From NCBI RefSeq assembly GCF_932526225.1, contig NC_064040.1, positions 2,297,501 through 2,361,500 on the forward strand: 64,000 nt of DNA, read 5' to 3'. Of the stretch, positions 1 to 6,672 are shown piece after piece. Under the pieces are notes generated by a model. That model made no database searches and had not been told where the DNA came from. It worked only from the letters and a program-made list of their open reading frames with translations. Source of the stretch: Nematostella vectensis. Lineage: Eukaryota > Cnidaria > Anthozoa > Actiniaria > Edwardsiidae. Position numbers and translations under genes: made by a program. Numbering within the stretch: position 1 is the stretch's first letter; the number at the start of each line of letters is the position of its first letter.

Positions 1-368
1 ATATACTGTAAAAACATGTGAGTAGAAAACAGTCAATAGCCATGGAGTTTTCAGTGTGTTGTACATGTTATACATGTTTTAGGATTTACCTAATTACTTA
101 CAGTATTTTTTTATATAGAATTTTTTACTTGTATAATTTAGATGAGTAATACATACTTTTTATAGTATGTTGTAGAACTCGTCTCGTTCCTCCTAAATAA
201 CAATCAAAATTATGTTTGTTATTATCTTCGTGCAAAGGAACCTACAGTAGTTTTTTAATCAGATAATTGTTTTTCCTTCAACACTCCCCTGTTATTTCAA
301 CAGCTCTCCCTTGAGTTTGCTTGTCTTAGAAATAGACCTTGTTTGATAAACAAAGACATGTTACCCAC
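1..368. other. AT-rich spacer, no gene seen (U1 reference)
   Basis: This AT-rich stretch shows no convincing open frame. On the minus strand it would be intronic or upstream sequence for the terminal-exon-like segment starting at base 3341 of the previous phase. It contains the imperfect palindrome 'acatgttatacatgt' at 63-77 and the two polymorphic sites at 114 and 138. Nothing else recognised. The equivalent stretch begins every unit. Confidence 0.6.
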
Positions 369-554
369 TTATTCAATAATAGGTAACAACTGCAATATTG
401 TACTGTATGAAAAGAGTGCCCCTCCCCCTTCTAATGTTGACATCAGTAAATCTAGCAAGCTCATTTTGCTAGATGTATGATGTATACCAGGCTTGTATCC
501 TCCAGGTCCATTTCCATACTCCGTGAAGACTTCTGAAACCATCTTGGATGCCAT
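369..554 (-). CDS. Small minus-strand open frame, 61 codons, unrecognised
   Basis: The ATG at 554-552 has a favourable context (G at -3, G at +4), and the frame runs 61 codons to a TAA at 369-371. The frame stays open upstream to a GTG at 590, but the ATG is the sensible eukaryotic start. The peptide begins MASKMVSEVFTEYGNGPGG and then passes through a run rich in Ser and Leu; there is no signal peptide or clear domain. All full copies keep it open; U16 and U17 change one Gly codon to Arg through site 428. It might be a first exon: a GT donor-like site at 487-486 (minus strand) would join it to the acceptor-like site ahead of the minus terminal exon. I do not recognise the sequence, and conservation among copies reflects homogenisation rather than selection. 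Equivalent frames recur once per unit (for example 3705-3890 and 63744-63929). Confidence 0.22.
   Translation of the reverse strand: MASKMVSEVFTEYGNGPGGYKPGIHHTSSKMSLLDLLMSTLEGGGALFSYSTILQLLPIIE
450..474. repeat. Perfect 9-bp hairpin
   Basis: 'atctagcaa' at 450-458 pairs perfectly with 'ttgctagat' at 466-474 across a 7-base loop. It lies inside the small minus-strand open frame. No terminator-like T run follows on either strand, so a bacterial terminator is not implied. Confidence 0.6.
539..547 (-). promoter_or_regulatory. YY1-like motif just inside the minus ATG
   Basis: On the minus strand the sequence reads CCAAGATGG, the core of the animal YY1 site, seven bases after the A of the ATG at 554. 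In animals YY1 sites often sit just downstream of transcription starts near the first ATG. This is a motif match only. Confidence 0.25.
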
Positions 555-564
555 TACGGAATTG

Positions 565-580
565 ACCCGGAGACCCGGAG
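565..580. repeat. 8-bp tandem duplication (acccggag x2)
   Basis: The octamer 'acccggag' is present twice without a gap, just upstream of the small minus-strand ATG. It is present in the other copies I read. Confidence 0.6.
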
Positions 581-644
581 AAAAATTCACGAGGGGGAGG
601 GCCAGTCAACACTCCTCTCCCCAAAGTCAGACGGTTGTTTGGAT

Positions 645-710
645 GGTCTGTTTTTTTTTTTTTTTTTTCTTATTTTTCCGAAAACTACGCAGGAGTGAGA
701 GGGGTTAAGC
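645..710 (+). repeat. Left arm of an imperfect inverted repeat
   Basis: Bases 645-710 (with a T run inside) read, in reverse complement, like 1401-1460. The best-matching core is 'aggagtgagaggggttaa' at 691-708 against the reverse complement of 1407-1423, with one gap and one mismatch. Beyond it the 'ggtctgttttt...ctta' end also matches. The arms could be terminal inverted repeats of an old MITE or foldback element, or two opposite copies of one dispersed family. I see no clear target-site duplication. Confidence 0.45.
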
Positions 711-763
711 ACTACGAAAAAAAAAATTGAATAGAAAAAAAAAAAAAAAAGAAAAAGAAAAAA
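651..763. repeat. T-run / A-run homopolymer zone
   Basis: A run of 18 T (651-668) is followed, after the 'ccgaaaactacgcaggagtg' segment, by A runs at 717-726, 735-750, 752-756 and 758-763. The T18 and the longest A run could pair to give a long A-T hairpin. Run lengths differ between copies and explain much of the unit length variation. U13 and U18 have one interrupting base in the long A run. Some of the variation may be sequencing error. Confidence 0.8.
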
Positions 764-787
764 GGCCATTGGCATAGGATCGAACCC
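758..787 (-). promoter_or_regulatory. Pol III B-box-like motif with T6 stop, minus strand (tRNA/SINE relic?)
   Basis: The reverse complement of 777-787 is GGGTTCGATCC, which fits the Pol III B box and the T loop of a tRNA. It is followed after 13 bases by a run of six T (763-758), a typical Pol III stop. About 45 bases upstream on the minus strand lies TACCGATTGGG, a poor A-box match. No clover-leaf can be closed: the T stem mispairs and no acceptor stem is found. It is therefore at best a decayed tRNA-derived element or a fortuitous motif. Confidence 0.3.
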
Positions 788-1175
788 GACCTGAAAAACA
801 AAACGGAAACCATACATACGGATTACCCAATCGGTATGGCAGCACAAGGCTTTTACGGAAGGCTGTAAAGAACCCGAAGGCCCCAAGCACCGATATTTCC
901 GGCGAATATGCTGTACAACACTCTTGCAAGGTATTCCGACCCGCGCATTAATGGGGAGGACAATAACCAGGATCCCAGGCCTGTAATACGGTTACGCCAC
1001 GCACAGCTCGCTGAGATAGAGGATGAAAAAAATACAGGTCTATTTGGGCGTCTTGAGTCCCTTGGGGGCTCGCTATGTCGGCGCGTGGCATCGTAACGCA
1101 CGGGCGCATTGTCTTTTATCGTGTACAGGACATCAAACAAGCGAAGAAAGAAAAACGTTTTTTTTTTTGGGAACC
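777..1175. other. CpG-dense block (CpG-island-like) in each unit
   Basis: I count about 30 CpG dinucleotides in these 400 bases, while the rest of the unit is AT-rich with CpG scarce. Because of its base composition several frames stay open here (for example 908-1096 plus and 853-1188 minus), but none matches a protein I know. The block could be an unmethylated promoter-like island, a GC-rich inserted element, or remains of a gene. It lies between the two inverted arms. It contains the polymorphic sites 960 and 1150. Confidence 0.55.
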
Positions 1176-1187
1176 GTTTTTTTATAT
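1151..1187. repeat. A/T homopolymer palindrome and repeated cgttttttt
   Basis: The sequence 'aaaaacgttttt' is self-complementary, and 'cgttttttt' occurs twice around 'gggaac'. T-run length differs between copies (one longer in U16 and U17), which moves the frames of the open stretches crossing it. Confidence 0.5.
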
Positions 1188-1400
1188 CATGCAAAAAGCG
1201 AAAATAAATAGAAATAAATAAAGTGCGATTTGGCGATTCTGTTTTTCTTTGTAGAGCTTATTAAGCTATTCACCGGCCTAAATATTCATAAAAGAAAATA
1301 AAAAATGCAATGAAGGACGTAAGGGGGAGAGGTTTGTAAAATCGCATAGAATATCGACAAAATCCGCAATACTGTCTACGCTGACTAAGTATAGCTGTAT
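1188..1400. other. AT-rich spacer with an acceptor-like site and a palindrome
   Basis: No gene seen. 'ctgtttttctttgtag' ending at 1254 looks like a plus-strand splice acceptor. Directly after it, 1255-1267 is the palindrome AGCTTA-T-TAAGCT. Branch-point and donor partners cannot be assigned. Confidence 0.4.
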
Positions 1401-1460
1401 TTCACTTTAACCCTTTCACTCCTGGGTACTTTTGAGCAACATTGTAAGAAAAACAGACTG
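1401..1460 (-). repeat. Right arm of the imperfect inverted repeat
   Basis: 'ttaaccctttcactcctggg' begins at 1407 and continues into 'taagaaaaacagactg', mirroring the left arm at 645-710. From memory, 'aaccctttcactcc' is a frequent dispersed-repeat motif in coral genomes. This is the main, weak, hint for a cnidarian source. Confidence 0.45.
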
Positions 1461-1581
1461 AAAACAGAAACCTCCCCCCCTATTTCAAGTCCAACACTAC
1501 CAGTTAAGCTAAGCTACCGCTGACCCAAGACGGTATGCCTTGAAGTTTCCAACAATGTACTGCGGTGCCTTTTCTTTGTAG

Positions 1582-1998
1582 CGACGGCACTGCTACAGCC
1601 TGTTGCTTACAACAGTTTTGCTTGTAATTTGCTTAAAAATTACAGCTTTTTCACATCTGGAGAGTGCCTTAGGACATCATGAAGTTTTTTTGGGCATAAT
1701 TAATGCTGTGCTTATGGATGTTTGCACGCTGAGGTTGATTCAATGGGATAATTCCTTGTCTGGGCTTCACCAAGTGAGGAAGGAATTTTCTGGTGAATGG
1801 CCTCATAACTCTCCAATGTGGGCCATCTTTGCTACCCAACCTTATTCAAAAATTGTTTTCAGGCTTATTCTGGGTTCCTTGGACCTGGAAATGTTTTGTT
1901 TGGCTTCGGGGCAAAGAGACTTAAAAAAAAAAACTGTTATGATTCTGGGGGAGGAGATTGCCCGCCTGTCTGTCAAGGTGTTTCCAAGACTCCCATGA
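1582..1998 (+). CDS. Terminal-exon-like plus-strand open frame, C-terminus set by an A tract
   Basis: A pyrimidine-rich acceptor 'ccttttctttgtag' ends at 1581. The frame is open from the next base for 138 codons, and its in-frame upstream stop is the TAG of the acceptor itself. It has no early ATG, so an upstream exon would be needed. The product starts RRHCYSLLLTTVLLVI, a hydrophobic stretch; the middle contains GHHEVFLGIINAVLMDV and EWPHNSPMWAIF. I recognise no family. An A tract at 1923-1933 decides the end: 11 A (U1, U2, U7, U10) gives the stop at 1998; 10 A (most units) stops right after the tract; 9 A (U5, U16, U17) reads to a third stop. U9 lost the usual stop by substitution. An AATAAA follows at 2107. 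Exon starts in the other units: 4918, 8253, 11588, 14922, 18255, 21590, 24927, 28260, 31595, 34932, 38266, 41602, 44938, 48274, 51612, 54949, 58283, 61621. It may be a decayed gene fragment. Confidence 0.28.
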   Translation, partial: RRHCYSLLLTTVLLVICLKITAFSHLESALGHHEVFLGIINAVLMDVCTLRLIQWDNSLSGLHQVRKEFSGEWPHNSPMWAIFATQPYSKIVFRLILGSLDLEMFCLASGQRDLKKKTVMILGEEIARLSVKVFPRLP

Positions 1999-2018
1999 TG
2001 CAGTGCAGGCATGCAAAA
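1990..2018 (+). promoter_or_regulatory. Staf/ZNF143 (SPH)-like site next to an octamer-like site
   Basis: 'ctcccatgatgcagtgca' at 1990-2007 agrees at 16 of 18 positions with the Staf/ZNF143 consensus as I remember it. 'atgcaaaa' at 2011-2018 matches 7 of 8 bases of the octamer ATGCAAAT. In animal snRNA-type genes these two elements together form the distal enhancer about 200 bases before the start. I could not identify a proximal element, TATA box or RNA gene at the expected distance downstream. The match may be chance. Confidence 0.25.
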
Positions 2019-2106
2019 TAGGCTAACAATGGTGACTCGCTTCTAATGGAGGTTCTAGCATTGATTATTGTGACTGATTGCTGTAAAATGGGACCTGACG
2101 GAGCGC

Positions 2107-2112
2107 AATAAA
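2107..2112 (+). terminator. Plus-strand poly(A) signal AATAAA
   Basis: A canonical AATAAA is followed about 25-45 bases later by the T/GT-rich stretch 'ctgtgtttgcttgtctc', as expected for animal mRNA 3' ends. It lies about 110 bases after the stop of the plus-strand open frame. I saw it kept in every unit read. Confidence 0.45.
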
Positions 2113-2159
2113 GGTATCCATTGGTGACTTGATCTGTGTTTGCTTGTCTCTATTTGTAG

Positions 2160-2182
2160 TTCGGAATTTTGTGTCTTTTTTG
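2160..2182 (+). other. Possible 23-base micro-exon
   Basis: An acceptor-like 'cttgtctctatttgtag' ends at 2159, and a donor-like 'ttg|gtaagg' begins at 2183, framing 23 bases. The acceptor's pyrimidine tract overlaps what would be the downstream element of the AATAAA at 2107, so the two readings compete. Confidence 0.15.
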
Positions 2183-2458
2183 GTAAGGAATGTTTCTAAG
2201 TTTAAGCATTTTATTACGAATTGGTCAGCAATTAAGGTTGATATTTTGACAAAAGAGTCGATTCTATTACATTGCTAAGATGGGCTTTTGAAGGTCGTCT
2301 ATGCCTTGGATGAATCTATGAGTATCCGGGTCTGGTGATGTTTAGTTTGCATTTTTGACGTTTTGGAGTTGGGCCTATATTTTACAGGCGTCTCAGGGTG
2401 TTATGGCAATGAAAGACTTAAAGGGACAGCGTCATGGTACTGCGCATGTCAGTGTTTA

Positions 2459-2482
2459 TTGTAGGCTTTTAATCGCCTACAA
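2459..2482. repeat. Perfect 8-bp hairpin
   Basis: 'ttgtaggc' at 2459-2466 pairs with 'gcctacaa' at 2475-2482 around an 8-base loop. It falls in the spacer; no function is assigned. Confidence 0.55.
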
Positions 2483-2526
2483 ATAGTTGAACTTTTTAAA
2501 AGCTGTCAATACCTTGTTAAAATAAT

Positions 2527-2560
2527 ATGCAATATTTTATTGAATGCAATATTTTATAGA
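2527..2560. repeat. 17-bp tandem duplication
   Basis: 'atgcaatattttattga' at 2527-2543 is followed directly by 'atgcaatattttataga' at 2544-2560, one mismatch apart. The copies I read all keep two repeats. Confidence 0.7.
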
Positions 2561-2904
2561 AACTACGTTTATTGACAGTTTGTGGTCATTTTCTTTGAAT
2601 TTAAGTCCCCCACATGTACCAAAAGCTCATAAGTCAGTATTAGAGTTTACTAAATTTCATTGTGTCAGGGTCAGAGAGCTATTGAAAGCACTTACCATGG
2701 CACTGCCCCTTTGAATAGCTGTAAAAAAAAAAAAAAGGGAAGAGAAAATAGCTGGATGGGGTCTCTGTTGGTTTTGTTTTAGTTTTAGTTTTCTTTTATT
2801 ATAATTTTTTCTGGGGTGGGGGAAGGGGGAATTCAGCTTAAAATTGCCTGTGGTCAATTCAACCAACTAAGCAACTAGTACAAAAGATGTTGGTTTTGCA
2901 GTCT

Positions 2905-2910
2905 TTTATT
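2905..2910 (-). terminator. Minus-strand poly(A) signal AATAAA
   Basis: The reverse complement of 'tttatt' gives AATAAA. The GT-rich 'gttgcttagttggttg' lies about 25-45 bases further along the minus strand. The signal is present in the full copies read except U11, where T to G at 36254 makes it AATAAC. Confidence 0.45.
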
Positions 2911-3233
2911 CAATACTTTCAAGGTTATCATGCAATTCTGTAGTTTGACTGGAAATATATACTTTTTTTCTATTCATTTACAGTTCTATATGTACAGTGT
3001 GACCATAGTCATGATTACAATTATTTATAATAATTTTTACCCACTAACAGAAACCAACTTGACTGCAAAAAACTCACTGTAAAGCATAAGATATTAGGCA
3101 TTTCTTTCATGTGGCTGTGAGGTTGACCTGTCAACATCTACAGGGGCCACACTCAACTCGGAATCATAGGGGTCCATAAAAGCAAGGTGTCGCAGAACCT
3201 TTTCCTGCCTTCCTTACTCTCCTTCACCAGGAA

Positions 3234-3277
3234 CACCTGTGCAGCCGACACCCTTAGGTGGATGGGGTGCACAGGTG
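3234..3277. repeat. Perfect 10-bp inverted repeat containing E-boxes
   Basis: 'cacctgtgca' at 3234-3243 and 'tgcacaggtg' at 3268-3277 are perfect inverted copies separated by 24 bases. Each arm contains an E-box (CACCTG/CAGGTG). It lies inside the minus-strand terminal-exon-like segment. Confidence 0.6.
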
Positions 3278-3336
3278 CTTTGGGTGTGGCCCTGAAGATG
3301 GCACAGTGACCACAAGATGTACCAGAATGAAATTGT

Positions 3337-6300
3337 ATATACTGTAAAAACATGTGAGTAGAAAACAGTCAATAGCCATGGAGTTTTCAGTGTGTTGTAC
3401 ATGTTATACATGTTTTAGGATTTACCTAATTACTTACAGTATTTTTTTATATAGAATTTTTTACTTGTATAATTTAGATGAGTAATACATACTTTTTATA
3501 GTATGTTGTAGAACTCGTCTCGTTCCTCCTAAATAACAATCAAAATTATGTTTGTTATTATCTTCGTGCAAAGGAACCTACAGTAGTTTTTTAATCAGAT
3601 AATTGTTTTTCCTTCAACACTCCCCTGTTATTTCAACAGCTCTCCCTTGAGTTTGCTTGTCTTAGAAATAGACCTTGTTTGATAAACAAAGACATGTTAC
3701 CCACTTATTCAATAATAGGTAACAACTGCAATATTGTACTGTATGAAAAGAGTGCCCCTCCCCCTTCTAATGTTGACATCAGTAAATCTAGCAAGCTCAT
3801 TTTGCTAGATGTATGATGTATACCAGGCTTGTATCCTCCAGGTCCATTTCCATACTCCGTGAAGACTTCTGAAACCATCTTGGATGCCATTACGGAATTG
3901 ACCCGGAGACCCGGAGAAAAATTCACGAGGGGGAGGGCCAGTCAACACTCCTCTCCCCAAAGTCAGACGGTTGTTTGGATGGTCTGTTTTTTTTTTTTTT
4001 TTTTCTTATTTTTCCGAAAACTACGCAGGAGTGAGAGGGGTTAAGCACTACGAAAAAAAAAATTGAATAGAAAAAAAAAAAAAAAAGAAAAAGAAAAAAG
4101 GCCATTGGCATAGGATCGAACCCGACCTGAAAAACAAAACGGAAACCATACATACGGATTACCCAATCGGTATGGCAGCACAAGGCTTTTACGGAAGGCT
4201 GTAAAGAACCCGAAGGCCCCAAGCACCGATATTTCCGGCGAATATGCTGTACAACACTCTTGCAAGGTATTCCGACCCGCGCATTAATGGGGAGGACAAT
4301 AACCAGGATCCCAGGCCTGTAATACGGTTACGCCACGCACAGCTCGCTGAGATAGAGGATGAAAAAAATACAGGTCTATTTGGGCGTCTTGAGTCCCTTG
4401 GGGGCTCGCTATGTCGGCGCGTGGCATCGTAACGCACGGGCGCATTGTCTTTTATCGTGTACAGGACATCAAACAAGCGAAGAAAGAAAAACGTTTTTTT
4501 TTTTGGGAACCGTTTTTTTATATCATGCAAAAAGCGAAAATAAATAGAAATAAATAAAGTGCGATTTGGCGATTCTGTTTTTCTTTGTAGAGCTTATTAA
4601 GCTATTCACCGGCCTAAATATTCATAAAAGAAAATAAAAAATGCAATGAAGGACGTAAGGGGGAGAGGTTTGTAAAATCGCATAGAATATCGACAAAATC
4701 CGCAATACTGTCTACGCTGACTAAGTATAGCTGTATTTCACTTTAACCCTTTCACTCCTGGGTACTTTTGAGCAACATTGTAAGAAAAACAGACTGAAAA
4801 CAGAAACCTCCCCCCCTATTTCAAGTCCAACACTACCAGTTAAGCTAAGCTACCGCTGACCCAAGACGGTATGCCTTGAAGTTTCCAACAATGTACTGCG
4901 GTGCCTTTTCTTTGTAGCGACGGCACTGCTACAGCCTGTTGCTTACAACAGTTTTGCTTGTAATTTGCTTAAAAATTACAGCTTTTTCACATCTGGAGAG
5001 TGCCTTAGGACATCATGAAGTTTTTTTGGGCATAATTAATGCTGTGCTTATGGATGTTTGCACGCTGAGGTTGATTCAATGGGATAATTCCTTGTCTGGG
5101 CTTCACCAAGTGAGGAAGGAATTTTCTGGTGAATGGCCTCATAACTCTCCAATGTGGGCCATCTTTGCTACCCAACCTTATTCAAAAATTGTTTTCAGGC
5201 TTATTCTGGGTTCCTTGGACCTGGAAATGTTTTGTTTGGCTTCGGGGCAAAGAGACTTAAAAAAAAAAACTGTTATGATTCTGGGGGAGGAGATTGCCCG
5301 CCTGTCTGTCAAGGTGTTTCCAAGACTCCCATGATGCAGTGCAGGCATGCAAAATAGGCTAACAATGGTGACTCGCTTCTAATGGAGGTTCTAGCATTGA
5401 TTATTGTGACTGATTGCTGTAAAATGGGACCTGACGGAGCGCAATAAAGGTATCCATTGGTGACTTGATCTGTGTTTGCTTGTCTCTATTTGTAGTTCGG
5501 AATTTTGTGTCTTTTTTGGTAAGGAATGTTTCTAAGTTTAAGCATTTTATTACGAATTGGTCAGCAATTAAGGTTGATATTTTGACAAAAGAGTCGATTC
5601 TATTACATTGCTAAGATGGGCTTTTGAAGGTCGTCTATGCCTTGGATGAATCTATGAGTATCCGGGTCTGGTGATGTTTAGTTTGCATTTTTGACGTTTT
5701 GGAGTTGGGCCTATATTTTACAGGCGTCTCAGGGTGTTATGGCAATGAAAGACTTAAAGGGACAGCGTCATGGTACTGCGCATGTCAGTGTTTATTGTAG
5801 GCTTTTAATCGCCTACAAATAGTTGAACTTTTTAAAAGCTGTCAATACCTTGTTAAAATAATATGCAATATTTTATTGAATGCAATATTTTATAGAAACT
5901 ACGTTTATTGACAGTTTGTGGTCATTTTCTTTGAATTTAAGTCCCCCACATGTACCAAAAGCTCATAAGTCAGTATTAGAGTTTACTAAATTTCATTGTG
6001 TCAGGGTCAGAGAGCTATTGAAAGCACTTACCATGGCACTGCCCCTTTGAATAGCTGTAAAAAAAAAAAAAAGGGAAGAGAAAATAGCTGGATGGGGTCT
6101 CTGTTGGTTTTGTTTTAGTTTTAGTTTTCTTTTATTATAATTTTTTCTGGGGTGGGGGAAGGGGGAATTCAGCTTAAAATTGCCTGTGGTCAATTCAACC
6201 AACTAAGCAACTAGTACAAAAGATGTTGGTTTTGCAGTCTTTTATTCAATACTTTCAAGGTTATCATGCAATTCTGTAGTTTGACTGGAAATATATACTT

Positions 6301-6672
6301 TTTTTCTATTCATTTACAGTTCTATATGTACAGTGTGACCATAGTCATGATTACAATTATTTATAATAATTTTTACCCACTAACAGAAACCAACTTGACT
6401 GCAAAAAACTCACTGTAAAGCATAAGATATTAGGCATTTCTTTCATGTGGCTGTGAGGTTGACCTGTCAACATCTACAGGGGCCACACTCAACTCGGAAT
6501 CATAGGGGTCCATAAAAGCAAGGTGTCGCAGAACCTTTTCCTGCCTTCCTTACTCTCCTTCACCAGGAACACCTGTGCAGCCGACACCCTTAGGTGGATG
6601 GGGTGCACAGGTGCTTTGGGTGTGGCCCTGAAGATGGCACAGTGACCACAAGATGTACCAGAATGAAATTGT
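3337..6672 (+). repeat. Array unit U2
   Basis: 3336 bases with the same alleles as U1 at all seven informative sites and the same 11-A tract. It appears identical to U1 by eye, which suggests a very recent duplication or conversion of neighbours. Confidence 0.97.

Larger units (their letters stand above)
2183..2884. other. Non-coding spacer between the two terminal-exon-like segments
   Basis: No supportable gene. It holds an NRF1-like 'tgcgcatg' (2441-2448), an 8-bp hairpin, a 17-bp tandem duplication, an A run of 14 (2723-2736; length variable; broken by C in U6) and G-rich stretches 'ggggtgggggaaggggg' (2813-2829). The minus-strand frame across 2657-2866 is low in complexity and looks non-coding. 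Confidence 0.5.
1..3336 (+). repeat. Array unit U1 (reference copy)
   Basis: 3336 bases, used as the coordinate reference for sub-features. Informative sites in U1 coordinates: 114 T, 138 T, 428 C, 960 A, 1150 G, 1860 C, 2416 A. The A tract at 1923-1933 has 11 A. I found no substitution separating it from U2. Confidence 0.97.
2885..3341 (-). other. Terminal-exon-like minus-strand segment with 3' UTR
   Basis: Read on the minus strand, 'ctcacatgtttttacag' is an acceptor-like site ending at 3342. The frame from base 3341 stays open for 62 codons to a TGA at 3155-3153 and includes SCGHCAIFRATPKAP and VFLVKESKEGRKRF. A second frame opens inside the same stretch, after a TAA near 3215, and ends SQPHERNA at a TAA (3096-3094). 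A third stops with GEGE near 3214. Two plausible coding pieces in different frames suggest a frameshifted, decayed exon or none. A 3' UTR of about 180 bases leads to AATAAA at 2910-2905. I recognise no protein family. The segment recurs at every unit junction; equivalent exon starts lie four bases after each unit start. Confidence 0.3.

Noticed and set aside
63-77. Imperfect palindrome 'acatgttatacatgt' as a transcription-factor site
   Set aside because: It fits p53-like half-sites poorly, and AT-rich palindromes are common by chance here.
587-929. Phe-rich and Lys-rich minus-strand frames around the A/T runs
   Set aside because: Most of the sequence is translation of homopolymers, and frames merge or split with run length between units. 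Not coding.
908-1096. 62-codon plus-strand ATG frame with a hydrophilic, protein-like composition
   Set aside because: It lies in the CpG-rich block where several frames on both strands stay open because AT-rich stops are scarce. No recognisable motif; the frame is broken in U13. Kept only as part of the CpG block.
853-1188. About 110-codon minus-strand frame across the CpG block
   Set aside because: It needs a non-ATG start, overlaps other open frames, and its N-terminal part is translated from homopolymer runs. It is changed by T-run length in U16 and U17.
2657-2866. 69-codon minus-strand frame
   Set aside because: Biased, low-complexity composition, no start or splice context, and altered in several units by the A14 run.
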